A DNA stretch of 7,050 nucleotides from Candidatus Hodarchaeota archaeon (lineage in GTDB: Archaea > Asgardarchaeota > Heimdallarchaeia > Hodarchaeales > YT1-057): contig JAEOTI010000700.1 of NCBI GenBank assembly GCA_016839955.1, positions 1-7,050 on the forward strand. Reading direction: 5' to 3'. This document shows positions 1 to 6,636 of this stretch, in pieces (the stretch's first letter is position 1; the number at the start of each line of letters is the position of its first letter). A model generated the notes under the pieces. It did not search any database, was not told the DNA's origin, and saw nothing but the letters and a program-made list of their open reading frames with translations. The position numbers and the translations under genes were made by a program.

Positions 1-1267
1 CGTCGCGATCAACACGACCACTTAAAATAGAACTTGCTAATCGTTGACAAGCTTCCAATAAATCAAATTTGGGTTGTCGTTCAGAAACCAAAAGCATAGT
101 TAATCGTAGGATTTCTGTTTTTACACCTGTAAAGTCATAAACCCACGCCTGTTCAGGAAGTCCAAGACATTCAATACTAAATTGACTGGTTTCCATAAAA
201 ATATTTTCTTGTTTTAATTCATGGAAAGGTGCTAGGACTACTTCAAATAAATCGAAAGAGGAGCTAGGAACATTACCAAGTACTTCATGACGTTTGTGTT
301 TATCCATGAAACTAAGTCCAAATAAGTGACGTTTTTTCTGTGTTTGAGAACCAAAACGTCCCGATACAAACCCACTTGGTTTTTCTACTCCAATAGCTGT
401 TCTTTCTTCTACCTTAATTTTCTTAGAAAGCCATTCTAGGATGATATCCGGTCGAAATTTGTCACTTTCATAAATATATGCTGGAGCTATTTCTTCTTTT
501 TCCATAATGGTTAATTTTCTTCCAATAAGCTTCTCTGATAAGTATTCCAATTGTTTTGTAGAAAAACCAGCAGCGCCCTTATATTGTTGAGCCTTTGCTT
601 CATCATAGGCTGTTTTTATATCCCACATTTCTTCACCTGTGGGATTTGCTAGTAATCGTTCAATGTAAGATGTTCTAAAAGTTTCTTCTGATGCAGCAGC
701 GTATATTAATGCATCAGTGTATTTGTTTTTCTTTTTATAAGTAACATTAGGTCCATAGAAGTTTTTACCTGCTTCTTCTGCTTCATTAAGAGTCTTTCTA
801 TAGGTATGAGGATATAAGATCAGACCTAAAAGTGTAGTAATATCTAGTCTTTTCGCATTTTTCAGATATTTTTCTCTTTGACCTAAGATTTCAAATCGAA
901 GAGTTTTTATCTCGTTAAAAAGAAAGTTTGCTTCTTTGTCTTCTAAAACTTGTTTCCAGGAAGAAATATTCTGTTCTTTTATTCTCCAAGTTGCTCGTTC
1001 TTGAAGTCTTCGAAGTGCATTTTCTTTTTCTTCAAGTCCTGAAAGGTCAAAGACTTCACTAAGAGGATTCAGCCATTGTTCTATTAACCCTAATGACTCA
1101 AAAAACTTCATTGTGGCCAATCGTTCATCATCTAAATTCTTTGGTAAATTTCTACTTCTTCGGATGATATTAAGTTGAGGGGAGAAAAAATCAATGCCAA
1201 CATCCCCAACATCATCTTTTAACAAATCATCCATCTTTGAAAGCTCTTGACTTCTCTCAAACGCCAT
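1..1267 (-). CDS. Unknown large, mostly helical protein (3' end beyond window)
   Basis: The frame is open from an ATG at 1267 to the left edge, giving 422 codons without a stop; the C-terminus is missing. I do not recognise the family. The first ~200 residues are charged and look helical (many E/K/R with regularly spaced Leu). The last ~130 visible residues are more strand-like, around motifs such as GFVSGRFG, KKRHLFGLSF and SIECLGLPEQAW. No signal peptide, membrane segment, P-loop or Cys/His cluster is visible. It starts 33 bp after the stop of the 651-aa gene on the same strand, so the two are probably co-transcribed and may act together. A weak AGGAT lies about 10 nt before the ATG. Base use matches the 651-aa gene. 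The reading frame is certain; the function is unknown. Confidence 0.85.
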   Translation of the reverse strand, partial: MAFERSQELSKMDDLLKDDVGDVGIDFFSPQLNIIRRSRNLPKNLDDERLATMKFFESLGLIEQWLNPLSEVFDLSGLEEKENALRRLQERATWRIKEQNISSWKQVLEDKEANFLFNEIKTLRFEILGQREKYLKNAKRLDITTLLGLILYPHTYRKTLNEAEEAGKNFYGPNVTYKKKNKYTDALIYAAASEETFRTSYIERLLANPTGEEMWDIKTAYDEAKAQQYKGAAGFSTKQLEYLSEKLIGRKLTIMEKEEIAPAYIYESDKFRPDIILEWLSKKIKVEERTAIGVEKPSGFVSGRFGSQTQKKRHLFGLSFMDKHKRHEVLGNVPSSSFDLFEVVLAPFHELKQENIFMETSQFSIECLGLPEQAWVYDFTGVKTEILRLTMLLVSERQPKFDLLEACQRLASSILSGRVDRD

Positions 1268-1300
1268 CTTACAAACATCCTAACAAATATTTAAGGAAGT

Positions 1301-3256
1301 TTATTTTCCTAATTCATGTTCGTCGGTGATCGTTTCTTCATCTTCTTTTTTTTCAGGAGTTGATTCTTCCTGTATTGTTTCTTCTGCTTCTGAGTATATT
1401 TCTTCCTTTGGTTCGGTTGAAACGGTATCTGAGGTAGTTTTTTGTATGACTTCGTCAGAGTGTCCTTCTGTTGTGGATTCTAGTTGCTGTTCTTCCATTT
1501 CAGCTTCCCCTTTTTGTTCAAAGTATGTCTCTTTAATATCTCGCATCATTGTCGCTTGACCAGCAAAATATTCCTCAAAGAGGGATTTTGCAATCTCATG
1601 TCTTCGTTCTACATTAGTTGTTGCATCACCAAACATCAGTTCTGTTGACTTTAATGCAAGAATTCCAGCATATATGTCTGAGGGAGAAAGAGAATCGATA
1701 TCATAACCAGAACTAGTGGCCCATCTAAAGATTTCTTTTCCAAATTGCTTTACAAGAACTTGAGGAGTATCTGTAACGTATTGGAGTTCTCCTTTTAAAT
1801 CAGTATCACCCATGAGAGCGAGTTGTTCTTGAACTCTTTCTTCCATCTCTATAAAGTAAGTCTCCCCTCTATTACTAAGGACAATGTGAGGACGTCGGAA
1901 AACTTGTCCCATTTCAAATATACCCTGAGTATCTCTGTTTAAGTTTTCGATTTCTAGTATTCCTTGGAGTAATTCATCTCTTACAGGATCAAGAATCTCC
2001 TTACGAAGATTTGCTTTTCTTCGTGACATTATTGTTCCTTGGATTTTCTCTTGGCTACCAACTGGAAGTGGAATCTGACTTTCTAATTTTTCAATATCTG
2101 CTTCCATTACAGTTAAGCCAACATCTATCAGGATGTTCCGTATTTCAAATTGATCTGTATCAATGGGTATAAGATAATCTTTTAATGCCTCTACAACTTC
2201 GTCTCGCTGTTCAAACAAGTGGAATAATCTATTAGCATACTCTGTGTAAGCTGCACTCTTAGCATAGTCGGTTCGAAGGGTCAAGAGTAATCGGGAATAA
2301 ACACTCTTATATTTAGCTAAATTTGCAGCTCGTATGATTAAATGAGATAATTGATGATTTGTTGGGTCCTCTTCAAGCCAAGCTTTTAAATCATTAATTA
2401 ATTCAAACGCTTTAGAGTTAAAATGTTCTTTTGCTCTTCTATCGTCTCGGAGAAGCGCATAAAGCCACAAAAATGTAATACGTAGCTTATAAAACAACTC
2501 ATCTCCACAACTTATTTGTTCTAAGAGCATATTTTCATGAGTTTTTAATCGAGGATGTTGTTCTCCAACGAAAGGGTAGTCTCCAGATTCTTCGCCTACA
2601 AAGCGGCGTCTCAGATATTTGTCTGCCTTCTCAGGATCAAGAAGAATATCTATGACAGTTTCTACTTCCGGATCAGATATTGTGAATAAATGATTGGTTA
2701 AGCCAGATAGAAATCCATACATTTCAATAATTGGTCTTGCTGCAGGAACCACATTGTGTTCAATTAACTTTTCAAGTTCAAATTGGTTAAGTTCCCCATC
2801 AGATCTACGGTATGGTTCAAGGGATGGATCAATACCTTCAACAATGGTTTTTCGGATGTCTGAGAAGAGATCGTTAATGGATTCATTATCGGAATCTAAA
2901 TAAGACCGTCTTACAATAAAATCTAATTCATCCTCTGTTATACCTTTGATAAAATTGGTTGCATCTGCAACAAATCCAAGCTGGGCATACCATGGTCTAA
3001 TTTGTCCCCTTCCCTCAGTTTCTAAAGCTCGAGAGATGATTGTTTGACGAATTCCTGATGCATCAAACGCATGAACGGAATCATCACCAGCGAGTGATCG
3101 TTTGATACTTGCAGCTGCTCCAGAGGTCATACCTGCAAGGAATGGATAACGTTGTATATACATCTCCCCAAAAATACCAAACCACCCTCGATCTGCTGAC
3201 AAAGATTTCCATTCTCTCCGAGCTTGATCGAAGGGATTTTCATCACGTGACGACAT
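1301..3256 (-). CDS. Unknown 651-aa helical protein with acidic C-terminal tail
   Basis: This 651-residue protein is not one I recognise. It appears soluble, with no signal peptide or membrane helix. Residues 1-~580 look almost wholly helical. Three stretches resemble one another: ~31-55 (PFLAGMTS), ~87-114 (RP, GF, TN, I, E at matching positions) and ~174-202 (RP, GFLSGLTN, I, PE), suggesting a diverged internal repeat. Residues ~581-651 form a low-complexity tail in which about a third of positions are Glu or Asp, mixed with Thr/Ser; it is probably disordered and could bind a basic partner. The ATG at 3256 follows a purine-rich AAGGGAAC (3261-3268). It is the first gene of a probable two-gene operon with the gene at 1-1267, and lies downstream of the Arf-like GTPase on the same strand. 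A scaffold or GTPase-partner role is inference from context only. Confidence 0.88.
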   Translation of the reverse strand: MSSRDENPFDQARREWKSLSADRGWFGIFGEMYIQRYPFLAGMTSGAAASIKRSLAGDDSVHAFDASGIRQTIISRALETEGRGQIRPWYAQLGFVADATNFIKGITEDELDFIVRRSYLDSDNESINDLFSDIRKTIVEGIDPSLEPYRRSDGELNQFELEKLIEHNVVPAARPIIEMYGFLSGLTNHLFTISDPEVETVIDILLDPEKADKYLRRRFVGEESGDYPFVGEQHPRLKTHENMLLEQISCGDELFYKLRITFLWLYALLRDDRRAKEHFNSKAFELINDLKAWLEEDPTNHQLSHLIIRAANLAKYKSVYSRLLLTLRTDYAKSAAYTEYANRLFHLFEQRDEVVEALKDYLIPIDTDQFEIRNILIDVGLTVMEADIEKLESQIPLPVGSQEKIQGTIMSRRKANLRKEILDPVRDELLQGILEIENLNRDTQGIFEMGQVFRRPHIVLSNRGETYFIEMEERVQEQLALMGDTDLKGELQYVTDTPQVLVKQFGKEIFRWATSSGYDIDSLSPSDIYAGILALKSTELMFGDATTNVERRHEIAKSLFEEYFAGQATMMRDIKETYFEQKGEAEMEEQQLESTTEGHSDEVIQKTTSDTVSTEPKEEIYSEAEETIQEESTPEKKEDEETITDEHELGK

Positions 3257-3357
3257 ATTTGTTCCCTTTTAGGTTAGATCTTAGAATAATTCCGAATTCG
3301 CCGTCCTTTATCATTCAATATCTTGTTTTTATCCTATTTTAATTGATTTTGAATATT

Positions 3358-3385
3358 CTTTATTAAGTCTGTTCACTTAATAAAG
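3358..3385. repeat. Perfect 10-bp inverted repeat
   Basis: CTTTATTAAG (3358-3367) and CTTAATAAAG (3376-3385) are exact reverse complements separated by 8 nt. The repeat lies about 100 bp before the ATG of the 651-aa gene. It could be an operator next to that gene's promoter or an RNA hairpin; the arms themselves contain TATA-like TTTATTAA. There is no T-tract directly after it on either strand, which argues against a simple terminator. Confidence 0.7.
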
Positions 3386-3401
3386 CCTGAAAATCCTTTT
3401 C

Positions 3402-3426
3402 TCCTATGTTATCGTTCGGTATAGGA
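3402..3426. repeat. 6-bp inverted repeat, 13-nt loop
   Basis: TCCTAT (3402-3407) pairs with ATAGGA (3421-3426). As RNA one G-U pair could extend the stem. On its own it is weak, but it is one of four inverted repeats in this spacer. Confidence 0.4.
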
Positions 3427-3432
3427 TGTTAC

Positions 3433-3450
3433 TTAACGAAATGGCGTTAA
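3433..3450. repeat. Perfect 6-bp inverted repeat, 6-nt loop
   Basis: TTAACG (3433-3438) and CGTTAA (3445-3450) flank AAATGG. The right arm runs into the palindrome TTAATTAA (3447-3454). It may be a protein-binding site or a small hairpin. Confidence 0.45.
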
Positions 3451-3467
3451 TTAAGGAGATTAAATAA

Positions 3468-3525
3468 CTTAATTATAATGTTTAATAACAATTTGATATA
3501 TTCTTTGGTTATAACATTGATTAAG
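3468..3525. repeat. Long imperfect inverted repeat (17 pairs, bulged)
   Basis: CTTAAT, AATGTT and ATAAC on the left (3468-3489) pair in order with GTTAT, AACATT and ATTAAG on the right (3508-3525), with 2- to 3-nt bulges and an 18-nt loop. It lies 47 bp beyond the GTPase stop codon, so it may shape the 3' end of the GTPase transcript. The sequence is AT-rich, so part of the pairing could be chance. Confidence 0.45.
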
Positions 3526-3538
3526 ACCTTAGTTATTC

Positions 3539-3545
3539 AAAAAAA
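3539..3545 (-). terminator. T-run after the GTPase gene
   Basis: Read on the minus strand this is seven consecutive T residues, starting about 26 nt after the GTPase stop. Archaeal transcription commonly ends at such T-tracts without needing a hairpin. Its position fits termination of the GTPase transcript; read-through into the 651-aa gene remains possible. Confidence 0.35.
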
Positions 3546-3571
3546 CATATCCATTGTTTAAATAGATGAAC

Positions 3572-4114
3572 TTACTTTTGTCTAGAAACTACCTCTTGAA
3601 CCCAACTCAATACATCTTCAATTCCCTCACCTGTTAACATTGAAGTAGGGAAAATCGCAAAAGTTCTAATAGATCCTACAAGTTGCATGGCTACAGCGAT
3701 TTCTCCAGCTTGTAAGGCATTTGGGAGATCTTGTTTATTAGCAATTACACCAATAGGAATACTTCCAGGAGCGTATTCAATGAGCTTTTTGAATTCTTCC
3801 TCGTTTTCTAACACTCGTTCCTCCGCTGCAGAATCTACAATGAAAAGAATGATATCTGCAGGATTTTCACCTTCCAGCATTCGAGGCCAAATGGTGCTTC
3901 GAAATGCAGTTTGACCCCCAAGATCCATGACATCGAGTTTTAGCCCTTCAACTGAAACTCTGTCTACATTAAGACCTAAAGTGCGAACAGGATTTGTAAA
4001 TTTATCTAGTCTGAGTCTTTGTAGAAATGTGGTTTTTCCAGCTTGATCTAGTCCAAGAATCATCAATTTAACTGGCTTACCAGGTTTTAAAAAAGATAGA
4101 AGCTTTTTTAGCAT
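3572..4114 (-). CDS. Arf-family small GTPase
   Basis: A 180-residue Ras-superfamily GTPase of the Arf type, about the length of eukaryotic Arf/Arl proteins. It should bind GTP/GDP and act as a molecular switch. All five G motifs are present: G1 GLDQAGKT (21-28), the switch I threonine in RTLGLNV (T45), G3 DLGGQ (64-68) with the catalytic Gln at 68, G4 NKQD (126-129), and a G5-like TSMLTGEGI (157-165). The intact motifs argue for an active enzyme. The N-terminus (MLKKLLSFLK) alternates Leu/Phe with Lys like an amphipathic membrane-binding helix, but residue 2 is Leu, not Gly, so Arf-type myristoylation is not possible. The ATG at 4114 is well supported by GGGAG 9-13 nt upstream. It is divergent from the 345-aa gene and on the same strand as the two large helical genes. 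Regulators (GEF/GAP) and target membrane are unknown. Confidence 0.95.
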   Translation of the reverse strand: MLKKLLSFLKPGKPVKLMILGLDQAGKTTFLQRLRLDKFTNPVRTLGLNVDRVSVEGLKLDVMDLGGQTAFRSTIWPRMLEGENPADIILFIVDSAAEERVLENEEEFKKLIEYAPGSIPIGVIANKQDLPNALQAGEIAVAMQLVGSIRTFAIFPTSMLTGEGIEDVLSWVQEVVSRQK

Positions 4115-4123
4115 TCAAAATAG

Positions 4124-4128
4124 CTCCC
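4124..4128 (-). promoter_or_regulatory. Ribosome-binding site of the Arf-like GTPase
   Basis: GGGAG on the minus strand lies 9 nt before the ATG at 4114. It is the clearest Shine-Dalgarno-like match in the left two-thirds of the window. It fixes the start and places the amphipathic N-terminus inside the protein. Confidence 0.6.
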
Positions 4129-4194
4129 AATATTACGTAGTAATTTTTGTTAATTTTTTTTTCATACTTTTTATCTAATGCTACATGTTTTTCT

Positions 4195-4208
4195 CAAAAT
4201 ATATTTCT
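4195..4208 (-). promoter_or_regulatory. Candidate BRE/TATA for the GTPase gene
   Basis: Read on the minus strand, AGAAATATATTTTG resembles an archaeal purine-rich BRE followed by a TATA box. It would predict a transcript start near 4170-4175 and a leader of roughly 55-60 nt, leaving room for the GGGAG site. The call is by pattern only in AT-rich sequence. Confidence 0.35.
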
Positions 4209-4290
4209 ATACGCTTGTCTGAAATGTTGGATTAATCAAAAAAAGTTCTGATTTGGGAACACATTTAATACGCAGGATTTTTCAGATAAT

Positions 4291-4309
4291 ACATGCCTTG
4301 AAGGTATGT
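4291..4309. promoter_or_regulatory. 19-bp near-perfect palindrome, possible operator
   Basis: ACATGCCTT and AAGGTATGT are reverse complements in 8 of 9 positions around a single central G. A dyad of this size and symmetry between two divergent promoters is typical of a dimeric regulator's site. It could control the GTPase gene, the 345-aa gene or both. No regulator gene is evident nearby. Confidence 0.4.
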
Positions 4310-4346
4310 GAAGTTTACGAAATCAATCGAAGGTCTTCATAAAGCT

Positions 4347-4360
4347 AAAGAAACTTAATA
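4347..4360 (+). promoter_or_regulatory. Candidate BRE/TATA for the 345-aa gene
   Basis: AAAGAAACTTAATA combines a purine-rich BRE-like part with a TATA-like CTTAATA. It would place the transcript start near 4380-4385, about 60 nt before the ATG at 4446. This is a pattern match only. Confidence 0.3.
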
Positions 4361-4445
4361 GCACAAGACAATGTAAAAGCTTCTCCTCAACTTTAACCAA
4401 ACTCAGTAAGAATGGAACACAAGTTTCTTTTGGGAATGGATCGAA

Positions 4446-5483
4446 ATGGAACAAGAAATTGCTGCACTAATTATCAAATTAAGTGATGAAGGCCCAAATC
4501 CAGTACTAGCAGAAATGGAATCAATGGTTGATCAAGAAGAATCAGAAATGATGCTTATCCGTCTCGGAGCGCAATATATATCACTATTAGGTCAAGCAGA
4601 GTCTCGCTACACTGGATTATATGGTCCTGTTCCTGTCCATACAAAAGATGACTGGTTAAGTTTCTTGTACGGATTTGAGATCCAGGATACCTCTTTACAG
4701 GATGAAAGACTTCAACAACAAGCCTACTGTATTCTCTCAATTTTCTTTCCCCGAGGTTCAGAGTTTCAATGGGCTTTCTCTAGATTTGCAATTGAAAATT
4801 TTCTCAATAGTCTTTTTCAAAACATTAATTCCGTTCAAGAACTTGAATCAAAGCCAAATTTTTTGACTGAGGAAGTTCTTCTACCTTTGCAATCAATACA
4901 AGGGGGAGCAGAAATCTCAACTATAGAAGAAAAACCTCAAGACGAAACTATTGATAAAACGAGGATTCAACAAGTTATTGAACAGATACAAACCTTAAAA
5001 TTATCTAAACGTTTCAAGTGGGGTGTTCTCAACCATTACATGTTACCTAATCAAATATTTGACATGATGACATCATATTTCTTCGCAGCAATAGAAAAAA
5101 AAGAGGGAAAGGTATTAACATTTGTCGGGAATAAATTTACATTAGCTTTTACAGATTTTGAGGAATCTACGTTCTTAGATGCCCAGAAAGATCTTCCAAA
5201 AAAGACAAATGGTTTTATTATTGCAATTCCGTTTAAAAGTGACCTGATAAAATATATTCTAACCAATATACCAAAATTTCTAAAAAAATATGAGCGGAAT
5301 CCCGTAGCAATTTGTTTAATAGGAATGATTAAAGACGTTTATGAGGAAGCTGTTGCTGAACTTTCTGCTAATTTACCGAATGAACTGCTTCATAGACCAT
5401 TCTCCTTTTTCAATCTTTGTGGTCCCAATGATGTGTTAACAATCTTAGACTGGATTCTTCAGCGTACAAAAATGGACGAATAA
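4446..5483 (+). CDS. Unknown protein with putative degenerate GTPase-like C-terminal domain
   Basis: This 345-residue protein has no recognised family. Residues 1-~150 form one domain, with a helical start and then strand-like segments (FLYGFEIQD 73-81; AYCILSIFFP 93-102) before a helix. A platform fold of longin or roadblock type is conceivable but not shown. An acidic linker (~155-172) follows. Residues ~189-341 follow the small-GTPase order of strands and helices: beta1 RFKWGVL; no P-loop, with NHYMLPNQ at its place; FTLAFTDFEE where DxxG is expected; GFIIAIP; helix 265-281; PVAICLIG followed by MIKD instead of NKxD; FSFFNLCG at the G5 position; final helix NDVLTILDWIL. If the reading is right, this is a non-catalytic pseudo-GTPase. 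The gene is divergent from the Arf-like GTPase, so a partner role is plausible. The ATG at 4446 is the first in frame after a TAA at 4407. The gene call is firm; the fold is inference. Confidence 0.88.
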   Translation: MEQEIAALIIKLSDEGPNPVLAEMESMVDQEESEMMLIRLGAQYISLLGQAESRYTGLYGPVPVHTKDDWLSFLYGFEIQDTSLQDERLQQQAYCILSIFFPRGSEFQWAFSRFAIENFLNSLFQNINSVQELESKPNFLTEEVLLPLQSIQGGAEISTIEEKPQDETIDKTRIQQVIEQIQTLKLSKRFKWGVLNHYMLPNQIFDMMTSYFFAAIEKKEGKVLTFVGNKFTLAFTDFEESTFLDAQKDLPKKTNGFIIAIPFKSDLIKYILTNIPKFLKKYERNPVAICLIGMIKDVYEEAVAELSANLPNELLHRPFSFFNLCGPNDVLTILDWILQRTKMDE

Positions 5484-5518
5484 TATTCCTTAAATATCAA
5501 TTTTCTGTTATTCTTACT

Positions 5519-5542
5519 CTAGACAAATCGCAGTGTGTCTAG
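5519..5542. terminator. Hairpin between convergent genes
   Basis: CTAGACA (5519-5525) and TGTCTAG (5536-5542) form a perfect 7-bp stem with a 10-nt loop, midway between the stops of the 345-aa gene and the minus-strand gene at 5593. A/T-rich tracts flank it, including AAAATTTT shortly after on the plus strand. The position suits a two-way transcription end. The T-rich stretch at about 5500-5515, just after the 345-aa stop, could itself be the archaeal terminator. Confidence 0.45.
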
Positions 5543-5592
5543 GTGAAAATTTTGATTTATATTGGGACAATGGGCTGGTCCTATGAACAGTT

Positions 5593-6444
5593 TTAAGTTT
5601 TCACAAGATTTTCAGAGTATTGTTTGGCTATTGGAATAATCTGAATATGATATATGTTAGTGATTAAATCGACAAGGTCATCGTCGTTAACTTCTTCATG
5701 AACAGCTTCTTCAATAGCCAATTGCTGACAATTTTTATAAAATTCTTGTTTTGATTCCTTATGCGGAACCCACTTGGGATTACAGTATCTATATACTCCA
5801 ATTATATCATGGGGAGGAAAGTAATGTAAATTCCCTGGAAACAGTTCATAAAAGATATTTTCATATATTTCAAGTACAGGAAAATTAATTAAATTAAAGA
5901 ATTGGTCAGATTCTTCTTCTGTCATTTCGATTTTTGTAACAGTAAGTAATTTTTCTAATATTGTTTTACGTTCTTTTGATTCCATAAATACATCTTGGCA
6001 TTTAATATTAAGACAATTTAAGAATTGTATTCGTTTTTTACTTCCTTCGTTATGTGCAAGTTCAAGTTTTTGTTTAATAATGTGATTTACTTGATTATAA
6101 AATAAAAAACTTGTTTTAATGGGTTGTAAAGTCATTTTAACTCTTGTTTTTATTCCCTTTGTACTATTTTCCATTGAAACAAATTTATGCTCAGGTGTCA
6201 GATTATAAGGAGACCATTTTTTATGTGATTCATGGCGACGTAGAAAGAAATCTATGCTTTTCTGAGTTTGGACTTCGTTCTTTTCTTTTAGGTGTATACG
6301 AATACTTTCAAGGTGCTTTTGAGTGAAAACAAATCCACAAGCTGTGCAAATGAAATAATCATCATTGATTGACGGAGTTTCTAATATTGACTGTAAAATA
6401 GTTGGAATGTTTGAAATAGACAAAATTTTTTCCTCTATTTGCAA
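5593..6444 (-). CDS. Unknown protein with N-terminal zinc-finger-like patch, TTG start
   Basis: The open frame has 283 codons and no recognised family. Near the N-terminus, residues 31-52 read FICTACGFVF... with C33, C36, H44 and H51, followed by H71 and H74. This resembles a C2H2-type zinc finger, but the spacing from C36 to H51 (14 residues) and the missing regular second His make it non-standard. A basic stretch (~97-140) follows, so nucleic-acid binding is possible. Further Cys at 144/149 and an aromatic Pro-rich region (~203-228) precede an acidic C-terminal segment with DDDLVDL. There is no in-frame ATG before codon 91; the furthest start is a TTG at 6444. A TTG at codon 8 (6423) is better placed, with AGAGGA 7 nt before it. 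The gene is more AT-rich than its left neighbours and may be accessory. It could also be a gene whose original start was lost. Confidence 0.75.
   Translation of the reverse strand: MQIEEKILSISNIPTILQSILETPSINDDYFICTACGFVFTQKHLESIRIHLKEKNEVQTQKSIDFFLRRHESHKKWSPYNLTPEHKFVSMENSTKGIKTRVKMTLQPIKTSFLFYNQVNHIIKQKLELAHNEGSKKRIQFLNCLNIKCQDVFMESKERKTILEKLLTVTKIEMTEEESDQFFNLINFPVLEIYENIFYELFPGNLHYFPPHDIIGVYRYCNPKWVPHKESKQEFYKNCQQLAIEEAVHEEVNDDDLVDLITNIYHIQIIPIAKQYSENLVKT
6431..6436 (-). promoter_or_regulatory. Ribosome-binding site favouring a TTG start at 6423
   Basis: AGAGGA on the minus strand lies 7 nt before the TTG at 6423-6421 and inside the frame of the longer TTG start at 6444. Its spacing suggests that translation begins at 6423, giving 276 codons and leaving the CxxC patch intact. 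Confidence 0.5.
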
Positions 6445-6453
6445 GTGATATAT

Positions 6454-6461
6454 GATATAAA
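6454..6461 (-). promoter_or_regulatory. Candidate TATA box for the zinc-finger-like gene
   Basis: TTTATATC on the minus strand would put the transcript start near 6431, so translation would have to begin at the TTG at 6423 or later rather than at 6444. The surroundings are very AT-rich, so the match is weak alone. Confidence 0.3.
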
Positions 6462-6636
6462 TATTTATTCTTTACTCTTTTGTAGATTACCTTAATTATA
6501 AGTTAATACTAGAAGATAATTGTCATTGACGCTTATAAACTTCTAAACGTAATCATATACAAAAAAGGAATATGAATTCGTGAGGTTGTGATTAACAAAC
6601 GAGAAGCAGTAAAAAGAATTCCTACCAGTTTTCCTG

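Larger units (their letters stand above)
3257..3571. other. Gene-free spacer between the GTPase and 651-aa genes
   Basis: No credible coding frame lies here. The spacer is AT-rich and carries four inverted repeats one after another between 3358 and 3525, plus a T-run on the minus strand close behind the GTPase stop. It must hold the end of the GTPase transcript and probably the promoter of the 651-aa gene. One possible BRE/TATA-like stretch for that gene is the A/T block at about 3332-3350, but I cannot fix a TATA box with confidence. Confidence 0.6.
4115..4445. other. Divergent promoter region
   Basis: This spacer separates the GTPase gene (leftward) from the 345-aa gene (rightward). It holds a ribosome-binding site and a BRE/TATA candidate for the GTPase, a 19-bp near-palindrome near its middle, and a BRE/TATA candidate for the 345-aa gene. 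A 24-codon ORF (4412-4486) begins ATGGAACA and overlaps the 345-aa start in another frame. That start also reads ATGGAACA, so a leader peptide is possible but unproven. Confidence 0.55.

Noticed and set aside
1326..1559. Ser-rich 77-aa plus-strand ORF
   Set aside because: It is the antisense shadow of the acidic E/S/T-rich tail of the 651-aa gene, with no ribosome-binding site.
3109..3342. 77-aa plus-strand ORF covering the start of the 651-aa gene
   Set aside because: It mostly overlaps the opposite-strand gene, has no supporting start signal and ends in AT-rich spacer.
4132..4144. ATTAC-GTA-GTAAT dyad in the GTPase leader
   Set aside because: Five-base arms in AT-rich DNA are too weak to call a site.
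4412..4486. 24-codon ORF overlapping the start of the 345-aa gene
   Set aside because: It has no ribosome-binding site and no recognisable leader-peptide pattern; kept only as a remark in the spacer entry.
6144..6326. 60-aa plus-strand ORF rich in Phe/Tyr
   Set aside because: It lies wholly antisense to the 283-codon minus-strand gene; its composition is the reverse complement of Lys/Glu-rich coding.
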